6,202 nucleotides of DNA from JBLKSS01 sp047607725 (GCF_047607725.1 NZ_JBLKSS010000201.1:1-6202); one strand, 5' to 3'. Positions 1-5,536 are shown, counted from the first letter of the stretch. The notes: generated by a model from the sequence alone, not told the origin. Program-made: numbers and translations.

Positions 1-53
1 TCCAGCGGGAAATTGGGACGACGTCTTGAGGGTTTTGGTGGGGTTTGTTTCAT
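1..53 (-). CDS. tnpA: IS66 TnpA (OrfA) N-terminus, partial
   Basis: The ATG is at 53 and the frame reads leftwards off the window edge. The 17 visible residues are MKQTPPKPSRRRPNFPL, a basic proline/arginine-rich opening like the start of IS66 OrfA proteins, just before their helix-turn-helix. OrfA is the small accessory protein encoded upstream of TnpB and TnpC in IS66 elements. The position, about 63 bp inside a GTAAGCG-type terminal repeat and transcribed inward, is right for tnpA. No strong Shine-Dalgarno is visible; GGGCG lies about 6 bases upstream. The call rests mainly on position inside the element because so little protein is visible. Confidence 0.65.
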   Translation of the reverse strand, partial: MKQTPPKPSRRRPNFPL

Positions 54-115
54 GAATTGCGCCCATTAAAAAAATAATGGACATCATCTTCAATAACTTG
101 ATGGGGAATTAACAG

Positions 116-137
116 ACGGCGCTGGGCGTACGCTTAC
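116..137 (-). repeat. IS66 terminal inverted repeat (left end)
   Basis: This 22-bp sequence matches 6065-6086 exactly as reverse complement. The match stops immediately inward of the repeat, where the two sequences become tnpA leader and tnpC trailer. It marks the outer boundary of the left IS66 copy. Confidence 0.85.
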
Positions 138-776
138 CACCAGCCCGTCGTCGCGCCTGCCGTGCAATCTAACACGGACAGTCACCACCCACCCGGCGCC
201 GAGCCGGACGGTGCCGCGAATGTTTCGTTCCGCGCTCACCACCACCCGAAAATTCCGCGTGACCGCCGGCACGCCACCCACAGAGATAACCGCGTTTTAG
301 CTCAACACCCCGGCTTGTTCCCCCTCCATCTCACCGATGTGTCCCTTGGGCTTGATACCGACGAGCGCATCATCCGCGACTCGGATTTCCTTGCCAGCGG
401 TGACCTTTGTGCCTCAAACCACCCTCAGCCCGCTGCCTGGAACCCTCACTACGCCACGTCGGGGGGAGCCAAAGAGTACGTACGCCTGGAAATCCAGCCT
501 GCGGTGGCGAGCTCGGCCGCCATTTCCACTTGCCTCTTATCACGGGACAGGCAAGCCTGCGGCATCGCCATGGCAAAGGCGGTGGGCTATATTTCCTGCG
601 GCTATTTATTACGCTTGTTACACGAGTATGTCGCGGCCGCCTGGCATGGCGCACCTGCTTGACCGCCGCCGGCAAATCATCCGCCGAGACGCTCTGCCGT
701 CCGACCCTCAGCGCCATAGCGGAGACGGCGGGATCAGAGGCGCAAGCGGCAAGCACAGGCGCTGTCGCCAGCGGCA
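138..776. other. GC-rich region without a supportable gene
   Basis: No frame gives a protein I recognise. Two minus-strand stretches have protein-like composition and may be coding remnants. One is 297-413, ending in TAA, with residues such as TKVTAGKEIRVADDALVG and then GEMEGEQAGVLS, preceded by an in-frame TGA at 414-416. The other is 138-281, valine-rich (NFRVVVSAERNIRGTVRL), cut by the IS66 end at 137. On the plus strand, about 655-790 encodes an Ala/Thr/Ser-rich run in one frame that changes frame into the 777-1289 reading. This pattern suggests one or two decayed genes truncated by the IS66 element, but I cannot name them or fix their boundaries. Confidence 0.4.
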
Positions 777-1289
777 ATGAAGGTGGAGACGGGAGCGAAG
801 ACGGTGGCGCCAGCGGCGTTGTCCACGGCAGCGGGGAACGCTCAGGTGCCGCTATCCCTGTCAGACTGGGCGGTACCGGCAGACAACGGGGACAGGGCCA
901 CGCGGGAGACGGCCATCACCACGGCGGCGGCGGCGCCTGACCCACGTCACACCGGCGCTACCGACACGGCCGGCAAAACGCACGGCACAGTAACGCCGAC
1001 CAGCAGCACCGCGCACCCGCCGGTGCTCGCCGCGACAGAGGCGATGCCCCCCCTGATGCTGCATTATTCGCACATTCATTATGATAACTTTATCGGCAAT
1101 GAACATTGGATAGCGATGAACGATGTCCTGACGCGGGCGATGACGAAAGCGTTTTACGAGCATTTTTTTGATCCGCTGCTGCGTGACATTGCTTTCGAGA
1201 TGGACAGCGGACAGGGCATTCCCCTGCATATTTTATTAGAAAAGGTTCAACGTCGGCTGGTGCTGGTTCCGGTCACGTCCGATCACTGA
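777..1289 (+). CDS. hypothetical Ala/Thr-rich reading frame, doubtful
   Basis: This open frame has 170 codons. The first 90 or so residues are rich in Ala, Thr, Pro and Gly and look disordered. From about residue 94 the composition becomes ordinary and globular-looking (MLHYSHIHYDNFIGNEHW, then FFDPLLRDIAFEMDSGQG). I do not recognise the family. The frame enters the IS21-derived element at about 1258, so the last ten residues (VLVPVTSDH and neighbours) come from mobile DNA and any native C-terminus is lost. Against it being real: its last native codons lie opposite the reconstructed yhjX tail, and without the insertion the frame would run on antisense through yhjX. The annotated ATG has no clear ribosome binding site. 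An Ala-rich frame upstream (about 655-790) could be an earlier part, joined by a frameshift. Confidence 0.25.
   Translation: MKVETGAKTVAPAALSTAAGNAQVPLSLSDWAVPADNGDRATRETAITTAAAAPDPRHTGATDTAGKTHGTVTPTSSTAHPPVLAATEAMPPLMLHYSHIHYDNFIGNEHWIAMNDVLTRAMTKAFYEHFFDPLLRDIAFEMDSGQGIPLHILLEKVQRRLVLVPVTSDH
1254..1260. repeat. putative target-site duplication, left copy
   Basis: CGGCTGG directly precedes the element and recurs at 1902-1908. Collapsing the two copies into one makes the minus strand read TLRQP-TLNLF followed by two TAA codons, a believable YhjX C-terminus. If the symmetrical ends extend three bases further out, the duplication is only CGGC (4 bp), still within the 4-8 bp range of IS21. Confidence 0.55.
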
Positions 1290-1530
1290 TTCCGGTCGCA
1301 CGATCAGCGATTCCGATTCTGTCCGATCGCTCATCTTCTGTTCCGCCATACTCTGGAGACTTTTAGCTTCCGGGGGTATGGCATGGCACGTAAAAAGAAG
1401 AACGCGAGAACAAAAATATGCATATATATCAATGTATTACGCATGAAATTTGAGCAGCGTCGCTCGAATCGCACCATCGCAGCAGCGCTCGGCATCGGCT
1501 GTACCACAGTGCACGATATCCTCGGCCGAT
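1259..1530 (+). repeat. left arm of long inverted repeat (272 bp)
   Basis: This arm pairs with 1650-1900. It carries three TTCCG-centred terminal units (at 1267, 1290 and 1311, spacings 23 and 21 bp), whereas the right arm has only two. Multiple short repeats at the ends are typical of IS21 elements and are thought to be transposase binding sites. Beyond 1530 the arms diverge. Confidence 0.9.
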
Positions 1531-1556
1531 ATCAAGCCAGCTGGGTAAGGTCTTGA
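1383..1556 (+). pseudogene. istA: IstA-like transposase N-terminal fragment (left arm)
   Basis: The ATG at 1383 begins MARKKKNARTKI and continues to MKFEQRRSNRTIAAALGIG and CTTVHDILGR, an N-terminal helix-turn-helix like that of IS21 IstA transposases (pattern: S-N-R-x-I-A-x-x-L-G-I-x-x-x-T-V). Homology stops at the arm junction (1530). The frame then reads seven unrelated codons (QASWVRS) and ends with TGA at 1554-1556, for 57 residues in all. The DDE catalytic domain is absent, so the fragment cannot transpose anything, though it might still bind element ends if made. The opening AAA-rich codons are intact here, unlike the right-arm copy. Confidence 0.75.
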
Positions 1557-1797
1557 TAGCCTTGCCGGATTTGCCAGGATAGAGCAGGCGCTCGAGGTCG
1601 ACGGGGGACAGTTCCGCCGGCAATAGCCAGACCAGGTTAGCTACCGTGAATCGGCCGAGGATATCGTGCACTGTGGTACAGCCGATGCCGAGCGCTGCTG
1701 CGATGGTGCGATTCGAGCGACGCTGCTCAAATTTCATGCGTAATGCATTGATATATATTAATATTTATGTTATCGCGTTCTTCTTTTTACGTTCCAT
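1531..1797 (-). pseudogene. istA: IstA-like transposase N-terminal fragment (right arm)
   Basis: This is the mirror copy of the left fragment, extending slightly further into istA. From the ATG at 1797 it reads MERKKKNAIT and then stops at TAA, where the left arm has AAA. An internal ATG at 1737 reopens the frame: MKFEQRRSNRTIAAALGIG, HDILGRFTVANLVWLLP, LERLLYPGKSGKAIKTLP. These are the IS21 IstA helix-turn-helix and the segment just after it. At about 1530 the frame runs into the left arm in antisense and loses homology. The catalytic domain is missing. This copy shows what normally follows HDILGRF in the parent element and so reveals where the left arm was cut. Confidence 0.75.
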
Positions 1798-1900
1798 GCC
1801 ATACCCCCGGAAGCTAAAAGTCTCCAGAGTATGGCGGAACAGAAGATGAGCGATCGGACAGAATCGGAATCGCTGATCGGGCGTGACCGGAACCAGCACC
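1650..1900 (-). repeat. right arm of long inverted repeat (251 bp)
   Basis: This is the reverse complement of the left arm with 7 substitutions, five of them clustered in the A/T-rich early istA codons (1744-1790). One of these creates an in-frame TAA. The arm lacks one 21-bp terminal unit. Confidence 0.9.
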
Positions 1901-1901
1901 C

Positions 1902-1908
1902 CGGCTGG
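1902..1908. repeat. putative target-site duplication, right copy
   Basis: CGGCTGG lies immediately outside the right end of the IS21-derived element and encodes the Gln-Pro of the last homologous YhjX residues (TLRQP) on the minus strand. It matches 1254-1260. Confidence 0.55.
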
Positions 1909-3064
1909 CGAAGGGTCAGCGAAATCATCAACGCGATAACCAGCAGGGCCGCTATCAATTGGAAAGTCACCATAAATCCGCCGAACAGCGACGCGACAAG
2001 GGAGCCGATAATGCTGCCCACGCTGAAACCCAGATAAATAATGCCGTAATTCTTGGTTAAATTATTCAGTCCAAAGAAATCGCTGACCAGCAACGGGTAC
2101 ATCGTGATAGTCCCACCAAAACTGAACGCCACGCAGGCCAGCGAGATAAAGAACAGTGTCTCGTTAAGATGAACAAACAACAGCATGGCCATCCCCGCCA
2201 TGGCGATGACCTGAGCCAGTGAGACGACCCGGATACGGGACATTTTATCGGACAGGACGCCCAGCACTAGGCGCCCGCTAAGATTGGCGACGGCAATAAT
2301 GGTGACCGCATTGGCCGCCACCGTCGTCGATAAATGGACCATATTTTCGCCGATATCTTTGGCGACGCCGATAACATATAACCCGCTCATGCAGGCGGTA
2401 ACAAACATCAGCGCCAGTAACCAATATTGCGGCATGCGCATGGATTCGGCCAACGTGTAATCCCGGGCCCCGGCACGCTGCCGGACTTCCTGGCGCGGCG
2501 CGTCTTTCATCATTACCGCGCCGGCCACGACCATTATCAGTGCGATACTGCCCCATAATGCAAACGTTAATGGCAGGCTATAGCGGTCCAGCAGCTGGCT
2601 GTTTATGTATTTGAAGCCCAGACTGCCCAACCCATAGGCGCCGATAGCGCAGGCAAAAATCAGGCCTTTGCGTTCGGGAAACCATTTAACACAGTTGGAC
2701 AGCGTCAACAGATACCCGATACCGTCCGCCAGCCCGACCAAAATTCCGGCGCACAGCCAAAGCATGATAATGGAATTTGACCACCCGGTCAGGCAAAGAC
2801 CGATGCCCAGCAACACGCCGGCGCCGATCGTGACGTTGCGTACGCCAAAGCGCTCCTGAAATTTACCTGCGGTGGTCGACGCCACCGCCATCGCCAGGCT
2901 CAGCAAGCCAAAAGCGAAAGCAACCTGGCTAATGGGCTGACCCAACTTCTGCGCCTGCGGACCATTAAACAAACTCCAGCTATACACCGACCCCAGGGCA
3001 AATTGGGTAATATGGTGCCTGCCAGGGTAAACCAACGAATGAATCGGGATGGTTGCGTTATCAT
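1902..3064 (-). pseudogene. yhjX: YhjX-type MFS transporter, frameshifted and IS-interrupted
   Basis: This closely resembles E. coli YhjX, an inner-membrane transporter of the oxalate/formate antiporter branch of the major facilitator superfamily, induced by pyruvate through YpdAB in E. coli. Conserved stretches include ITQFALGSVYSWSLFNG, LLTLSNCVKWFPERKGL, YTLAESMRMPQYW, CMSGLYVIGVAKDI and FFGLNNLTKNYG. MFS motif A-like loops occur in both halves (GKFQERFGVR and GRLVLGVLSDK). The true start is the ATG at 3064, with GAGG six bases upstream, giving MITQPSRFIRWFTLAGTI. One base is missing near 3011, so the frame must shift to continue ITQFALGS. A longer minus-strand frame opening at 3089 has a spurious N-terminus. 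The 3' end is cut by the IS21-derived element after TLRQP; across it, 1236-1253 supplies TLNLF and two stops. Rebuilt, the protein is 393 residues, near the 402 of E. coli. No other lesion is visible. Confidence 0.9.
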
Positions 3065-3182
3065 GCTTTGCCTCGCATAAACAATTCAAAATTGAATTAA
3101 TTCCCCTAAGGGTTAATGCAGGCCTATAAGATCATTTGGCGCCAACGGGGGCAAAACGGGAATGAGTTGTCAGGAAAAGGGA

Positions 3183-3213
3183 ATGAAATGCATTAAAGTG
3201 AGTATGAATGACA
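3183..3213 (-). promoter_or_regulatory. YpdB-type operator upstream of yhjX
   Basis: On the minus strand, TGTCATTCAT (3213-3204) and TGCATTTCAT (3192-3183) are separated by exactly 11 bases. As I recall, the E. coli response regulator YpdB binds a direct repeat of GGCATTTCAT with an 11-bp spacer in the yhjX promoter. The proximal half-site matches that motif at 9 of 10 positions and the distal one at 6 of 10. The pair lies about 120-150 bp upstream of the yhjX start. A possible -10 (TTATAG, minus strand, 3129-3124) lies between it and the gene. Confidence 0.6.
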
Positions 3214-3333
3214 TTAACCGGCAGCGGTGGGAAGGGTGTCATCATTAAAGTCGTCTCAGTATAGGGAAAATTAACAGCTATTATCATCTGTTGTCAATAT
3301 TGCTCATGCAAATAACAATCTTAACATTCTGTT

Positions 3334-3339
3334 TATAAT
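3334..3339 (+). promoter_or_regulatory. perfect TATAAT -10 element
   Basis: TATAAT on the plus strand is followed by a very GC-rich stretch (gcgcgttgcgcg). There is no good -35 at 16-18 bp (the sequence there is AATAAC/ATAACA), and the extended TG is one base too far upstream. It would start a transcript at about 3346 running into the hairpin at 3363-3440. Confidence 0.35.
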
Positions 3340-3345
3340 AGCGCG

Positions 3346-3440
3346 TTGCGCGTTACCGCAGTGCGCCCGATAATAGGATTGACGCGGATCCCGGCATGGG
3401 AGCCGGACGCTCAAGCCGACTATCGGGAATGCGCTTTTTT
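3346..3440 (+). ncRNA. candidate small RNA: long hairpin ending in T6
   Basis: The plus strand can fold into one long rod. The pairs are GCGC 3363-3366 with 3431-3434, CCGATA 3367-3372 with TATCGG 3421-3426, TTGA 3379-3382 with TCAA 3411-3414, GCG 3384-3386 with CGC 3408-3410, and CCGGC 3391-3395 with GCCGG 3402-3406, closed by a six-base loop. Six T (3435-3440) follow the final paired base directly, as in an intrinsic terminator. A perfect TATAAT lies just upstream. A transcript of about 95 nt is possible. It matches no RNA family I recognise. Alternatives are a terminator for a lost plus-strand gene, or a small palindromic repeat. Confidence 0.3.
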
Positions 3441-3686
3441 ACCGGTGACATTTGCCGCCAGGCGGCCTGCTCTTTAGGTGGACCACGCCAAACCGCGCGA
3501 ACCAACGATCTTGAGTGAGCGGCGCGCTGCCAGGAAAAAATGCGCGCATCGGCGCAATGCTGAAGTCCCCGAGGGCCGGCGGTGTAACGCGGACAACACC
3601 GCGAGTCTGACATGACCACTGGCCCGCCGGCGAGTAGAGGGAAAGAGTATGCCGGTCAACAATGGATAGCGGTGCAATAACCAGGA

Positions 3687-4340
3687 TTATTCCTCATCGC
3701 CATAATATTTAGTGCCGATACGGATAATGTCCCTGCCCTGCGAACGACGGTGTTTATTGGTATCGCGCAAAGAATAAATGCAACCGCAATATTCCTGTTG
3801 ATAGAAACGCTCACGCTTACTGATATCAATCATTCGCGCGGAGCCGCCCTGCTTGCGCCAATTATATTCCCAATAAGTAATACCGTTATAATGGCCCGCG
3901 GCACGCCTGCCGCACTCGTTAATCTGCTGCATATTTTTCCAGCGGGAAATACCGAGCGAGCTGGAAATCACGCTGAAACCATTTTCAGCGGCGAAGAGCG
4001 CGGTACGTTCAAAACGCATATCGAAACACATGGTGCAGCGGATGCCCCGCTCCGGTTCCTGTTCCATGCCTTTGGTGCGGGCAAACCAGTTGTCGCTGTC
4101 GTAATCGGCATCGACAAACGGCATCTTATGCTTCTGCGCGAAACGAATATTCTCTTCCTTGCGGATCAGATATTCCCGCTGCGGGTGAATATTGGGGTTA
4201 TAGAAGAAAATCGTGTAATCAATGCCCGAAGCGGTGATCGCCTCCATGACCTCTCCCGAGCACGGGGCGCAGCATGAATGAAGCAGCAGTTTGTCGGCGA
4301 CGTTGGGCAACGTTAAGGCGGTGCGGCTGAATTCGGCCAT
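3687..4340 (-). CDS. queH: epoxyqueuosine reductase QueH
   Basis: QueH (formerly DUF208) catalyses the last step of queuosine synthesis, reducing epoxyqueuosine to queuosine at position 34 of tRNAs for Asp, Asn, His and Tyr. It replaces the unrelated QueG in many bacteria and acts in the cytoplasm with an iron-sulfur cluster. The 217-residue protein has the family cysteines: HSCCAPCS (C23, C24, C27), RCTMCFDMR (C102, C105) and EYCGCIYSL (C185, C187). It also has FFYNPNIHP (45-53) and SSSLGISRWKN (126-136). Length is normal and no lesion is seen. I chose the ATG at 4340 (MAEFSRTAL) over an in-frame TTG at 4364 because AGAGAG lies upstream of it at usable spacing and homology begins after it. 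It is monocistronic and divergent from the DUF2076 gene. It is the one host gene in the window that looks functional. Confidence 0.95.
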   Translation of the reverse strand: MAEFSRTALTLPNVADKLLLHSCCAPCSGEVMEAITASGIDYTIFFYNPNIHPQREYLIRKEENIRFAQKHKMPFVDADYDSDNWFARTKGMEQEPERGIRCTMCFDMRFERTALFAAENGFSVISSSLGISRWKNMQQINECGRRAAGHYNGITYWEYNWRKQGGSARMIDISKRERFYQQEYCGCIYSLRDTNKHRRSQGRDIIRIGTKYYGDEE

Positions 4341-4580
4341 AATAAACACTCTCTCTGGCGGCAAAATTGGCGGTCACTGGCGGCAATGGTAGCACAAAAA
4401 AGACGACAGTTTGCCCCCACTCGCGTCGGTCGGGGGGTTAGCGTCCGCCGCAGGTGCCAACTGGTAACAATTTCCCATAAACCTTTACGCTGGGCGCCTT
4501 TCCGCCTCGGCGGGATAGGGCTAAATTTAACGATAGGCCGTGACGGTCACTTTGGCACATCATCAATGGGAACCTGACTT
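4341..4580. other. divergent intergenic region, queH / DUF2076 gene
   Basis: This 240-bp spacer must hold promoters for both genes, but I see no consensus -35/-10 pair on either strand. Plausible weak elements on the plus strand are TAAATTTAAC near 4523-4532, and GGGAAC about 8 bases before the ATG at 4581. Small palindromes are present (GTGAC-G-GTCAC near 4541-4551, CCGCC-TC-GGCGG near 4502-4513, CCCCC/GGGGG near 4411-4437). None is a convincing known operator. Confidence 0.4.
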
Positions 4581-5299
4581 ATGCAATCTGAAGAGCAACG
4601 TCTTATCGAAGGTCTGTTTCAACGTCTGAAGCAGGCGGAGCAAAGCGCAGGCTCTCGCGATGTCGAGGCGGACCGGCAGATTCAGGGTTTTGTTCAGCAA
4701 CAGCCTGCGGCCCCTTATTATATGGCACAATCCATCTTGATTCAGGAAGCCGTGCTGAACCGGCTGGGTCAGCAAGTGCAGCAACTGTAAAATGAAGTGG
4801 CGCAATTGAAGGCGGCGGCTTTCTCAGCGGACTGTTTGGCGCGGGCCGCCAGCCACAGGGGGCGCCGACATGGGGCAGTCAACCGCCTCAGCAGTCAGGG
4901 GCGTCCGCTTGGGGCTCCCTTTCCCCGCAGCAGCAGCAGCCGACAGGCTACAGCGGTTATGCGCAGCCGTATAATGCTCCGCGCGGCGGGGGTTTTCTGT
5001 CCGGCGCGCTACAAACGGCCGCGGGCGTCGCGGGCGGGGTGGTGCTGGGAAATATGCTCACCAATATGTTCCATCATTCCGCGCCGCAAGAGATTGTCAA
5101 CATCATCGATGATCCCGCCGCATCGCTTTCCGGCGCTAACGATACCTTGTTAAATCAATATCTTAACGCTGATAATCTCGATACGTTCAATAATGTCTCC
5201 GACAGTCATTTTTTTGATCAAACGGATGACGGAAGCAATACAGATTATAACGATTTCGGTGCTGACGATTTTAGCAATGACGATGATGACTTTATCTGA
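4581..5299 (+). pseudogene. DUF2076 family protein, nonsense and frameshift
   Basis: The N-terminus, MQSEEQRLIEGLFQRLKQAE to YYMAQSILIQEAVLNRLGQQ, is the conserved opening of DUF2076 (COG3416) proteins, whose function is not established; they are annotated as possible periplasmic ligand-binding sensors. A TAA at 4788-4790 replaces what should be GAA (QQL-E-NEVAQLKA), a single G-to-T change. The frame then shifts within a GGC-repeat run (4811-4819) and continues GGFLSGLFGAGRQPQGAP. A Gln/Pro-rich linker follows, then a glycine-rich segment (GGGFLSGALQTAAGVAGG), VLGNMLTNMFHHSAPQ, EIVNIID and an acidic Asp/Asn-rich tail ending DDDDFI-TGA. No other lesion is visible, so decay is recent. Read across both lesions it has about 239 codons, normal for the family. 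The N-terminal 69 residues could still be translated alone. Confidence 0.9.
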
Positions 5300-5370
5300 T
5301 TGTCGGGATTAACGGATAGACTGATTGCCGAGGTCAACGGACGGGCTGATTGCCGGAATTGACGGACAGG
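5296..5370. repeat. three tandem 25-bp imperfect direct repeats
   Basis: The units are 5296-5320, 5321-5345 and 5346-5370, each beginning CTGATTG and sharing a central ACGGA. Pairwise identities are 18, 19 and 20 of 25, and every difference is a transition. The first unit includes the TGA stop of the DUF2076 gene. Confidence 0.85.
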
Positions 5371-5388
5371 CGGTCTCAATGCGAGGGT

Positions 5389-5421
5389 GCCGGGCCGTGT
5401 CGATTATCGTCACGGCCCGGC
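5389..5421. other. strong GC-rich hairpin between convergent genes
   Basis: GCCGGGCCGTG (5389-5399) and CACGGCCCGGC (5411-5421) are perfect reverse complements around an 11-base spacer, which can itself pair CGA with TCG. There is no T-run on either strand, so it is not a standard intrinsic terminator. Its place after the DUF2076 gene and the EF-G fragment could still make it a bidirectional stop or mRNA 3'-end protector. Confidence 0.6.
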
Positions 5422-5507
5422 GAGCTGGCCTCTTTGCAGGAAAGGCGCACCGCGCATACCGCAGACGGTAAACGTCCGCGTCCTAACTGTCGTAAGCTAA
5501 CCCAGGC

Positions 5508-5536
5508 GCTACCGAGCCCTTCACGGGCCCGGTAGC
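5508..5536. other. hairpin downstream of EF-G fragment
   Basis: GCTACCG (5508-5514) pairs with CGGTAGC (5530-5536). After one A/C mismatch, GCCC (5516-5519) pairs with GGGC (5525-5528) around the loop TTCAC. It begins about 20 bp past the end of EF-G homology on the minus strand. No T-run follows on that strand, so terminator activity is uncertain. Confidence 0.45.

Larger units (their letters stand above)
1..137 (-). mobile_element. IS66-family element, tnpA-side (left) end, partial
   Basis: The element ends at 137 with a 22-bp terminal inverted repeat that, read on the minus strand, begins GTAAGCGTACGCCC, the GTAAGCG start typical of the IS66 family. The same 22 bases occur at 6065-6086 in the opposite orientation, next to a recognisable IS66 TnpC C-terminus. 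Inside the end there is about 60 bp of leader and then the start of a small basic protein, as expected for tnpA. The rest of the element lies left of the window. IS66 elements usually duplicate 8 bp of target; the copy on this side would be 138-145 (caccagcc), and its partner should lie at the other end of the element, outside the window. Confidence 0.85.
1258..1901. mobile_element. palindromic IS21-family derivative with two istA-side ends
   Basis: The element is a near-perfect inverted repeat. The left arm (1259-1530) and right arm (1900-1650) align over 251 columns with 7 mismatches, plus one extra 21-bp unit in the left arm; 119 bp separate them. Each arm runs from an element terminus (GGTGCTGGTTCCGG) through repeated TTCCG-containing units into the start of an IstA-like reading frame. 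IS21 elements normally have istA near one end and istB near the other; here istB and the other end are absent and both termini are the istA end. The flanks share CGGCTGG (1254-1260 and 1902-1908), and joining them restores a plausible yhjX C-terminus, so it probably inserted as one unit with a 4-7 bp target duplication. The exact ends are uncertain by about 3 bp. It encodes no complete transposase and could move only in trans. Confidence 0.8.
3214..3686. other. gene-poor region between yhjX and queH
   Basis: Apart from the candidate small RNA, I see no recognisable gene here. On the plus strand, one frame from 3352 to 3480 and again from 3481 to 3615 has plausible composition (for example RIPAWEPDAQADYREC), split by a TAG at 3478-3480. 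It overlaps the hairpin region and resembles no family I know. Near 3650 a GAGGG Shine-Dalgarno-like sequence precedes an ATG that reads only MPVNNG before a stop. Decayed coding sequence is possible, but nothing can be named. Confidence 0.4.

Noticed and set aside
370..777. Minus-strand open frame of 135 codons
   Set aside because: Arg/Pro-rich, unordered peptide with no homology that I can see; typical of a GC-rich shadow frame.
1429..1737. Intact 102-codon transposase gene
   Set aside because: Only the first ~65 residues resemble IstA; the rest is antisense of the opposite arm, produced by the palindrome.
3089..3089. ATG at 3089 as start of yhjX
   Set aside because: Its first 26 codons do not resemble YhjX; the ATG at 3064 has a Shine-Dalgarno and gives the conserved N-terminus before the frameshift.
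3269..3297. TTGACA on the minus strand (3297-3292) as a yhjX promoter
   Set aside because: The sequence 17 bp downstream (TTAATT) is a poor -10, and the site lies upstream of the YpdB-type repeats, so it is unlikely to be the main promoter.
3353..3619. Minus-strand gene upstream of yhjX
   Set aside because: The translation is rich in Arg, Pro, Cys and Trp with no domain-like order, and it covers the hairpin region.
3750..4277. Long plus-strand open frame of 175 codons antisense to queH
   Set aside because: It lies wholly opposite a clear QueH with all family cysteines and has no recognisable motif; it is a codon-bias shadow.
4411..4437. CCCCC/GGGGG hairpin with a T-run nearby, as a terminator upstream of queH
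   Set aside because: The T-run is more than 10 bases from the stem and no minus-strand gene ends there.
4797..5153. Separate plus-strand gene inside the DUF2076 region
   Set aside because: Its peptide is Arg/Ser/Ala-rich with no family resemblance, while another frame over the same bases gives conserved DUF2076 motifs.
5296..5370. CRISPR array
   Set aside because: The repeats are contiguous with no unique spacers and only three units.
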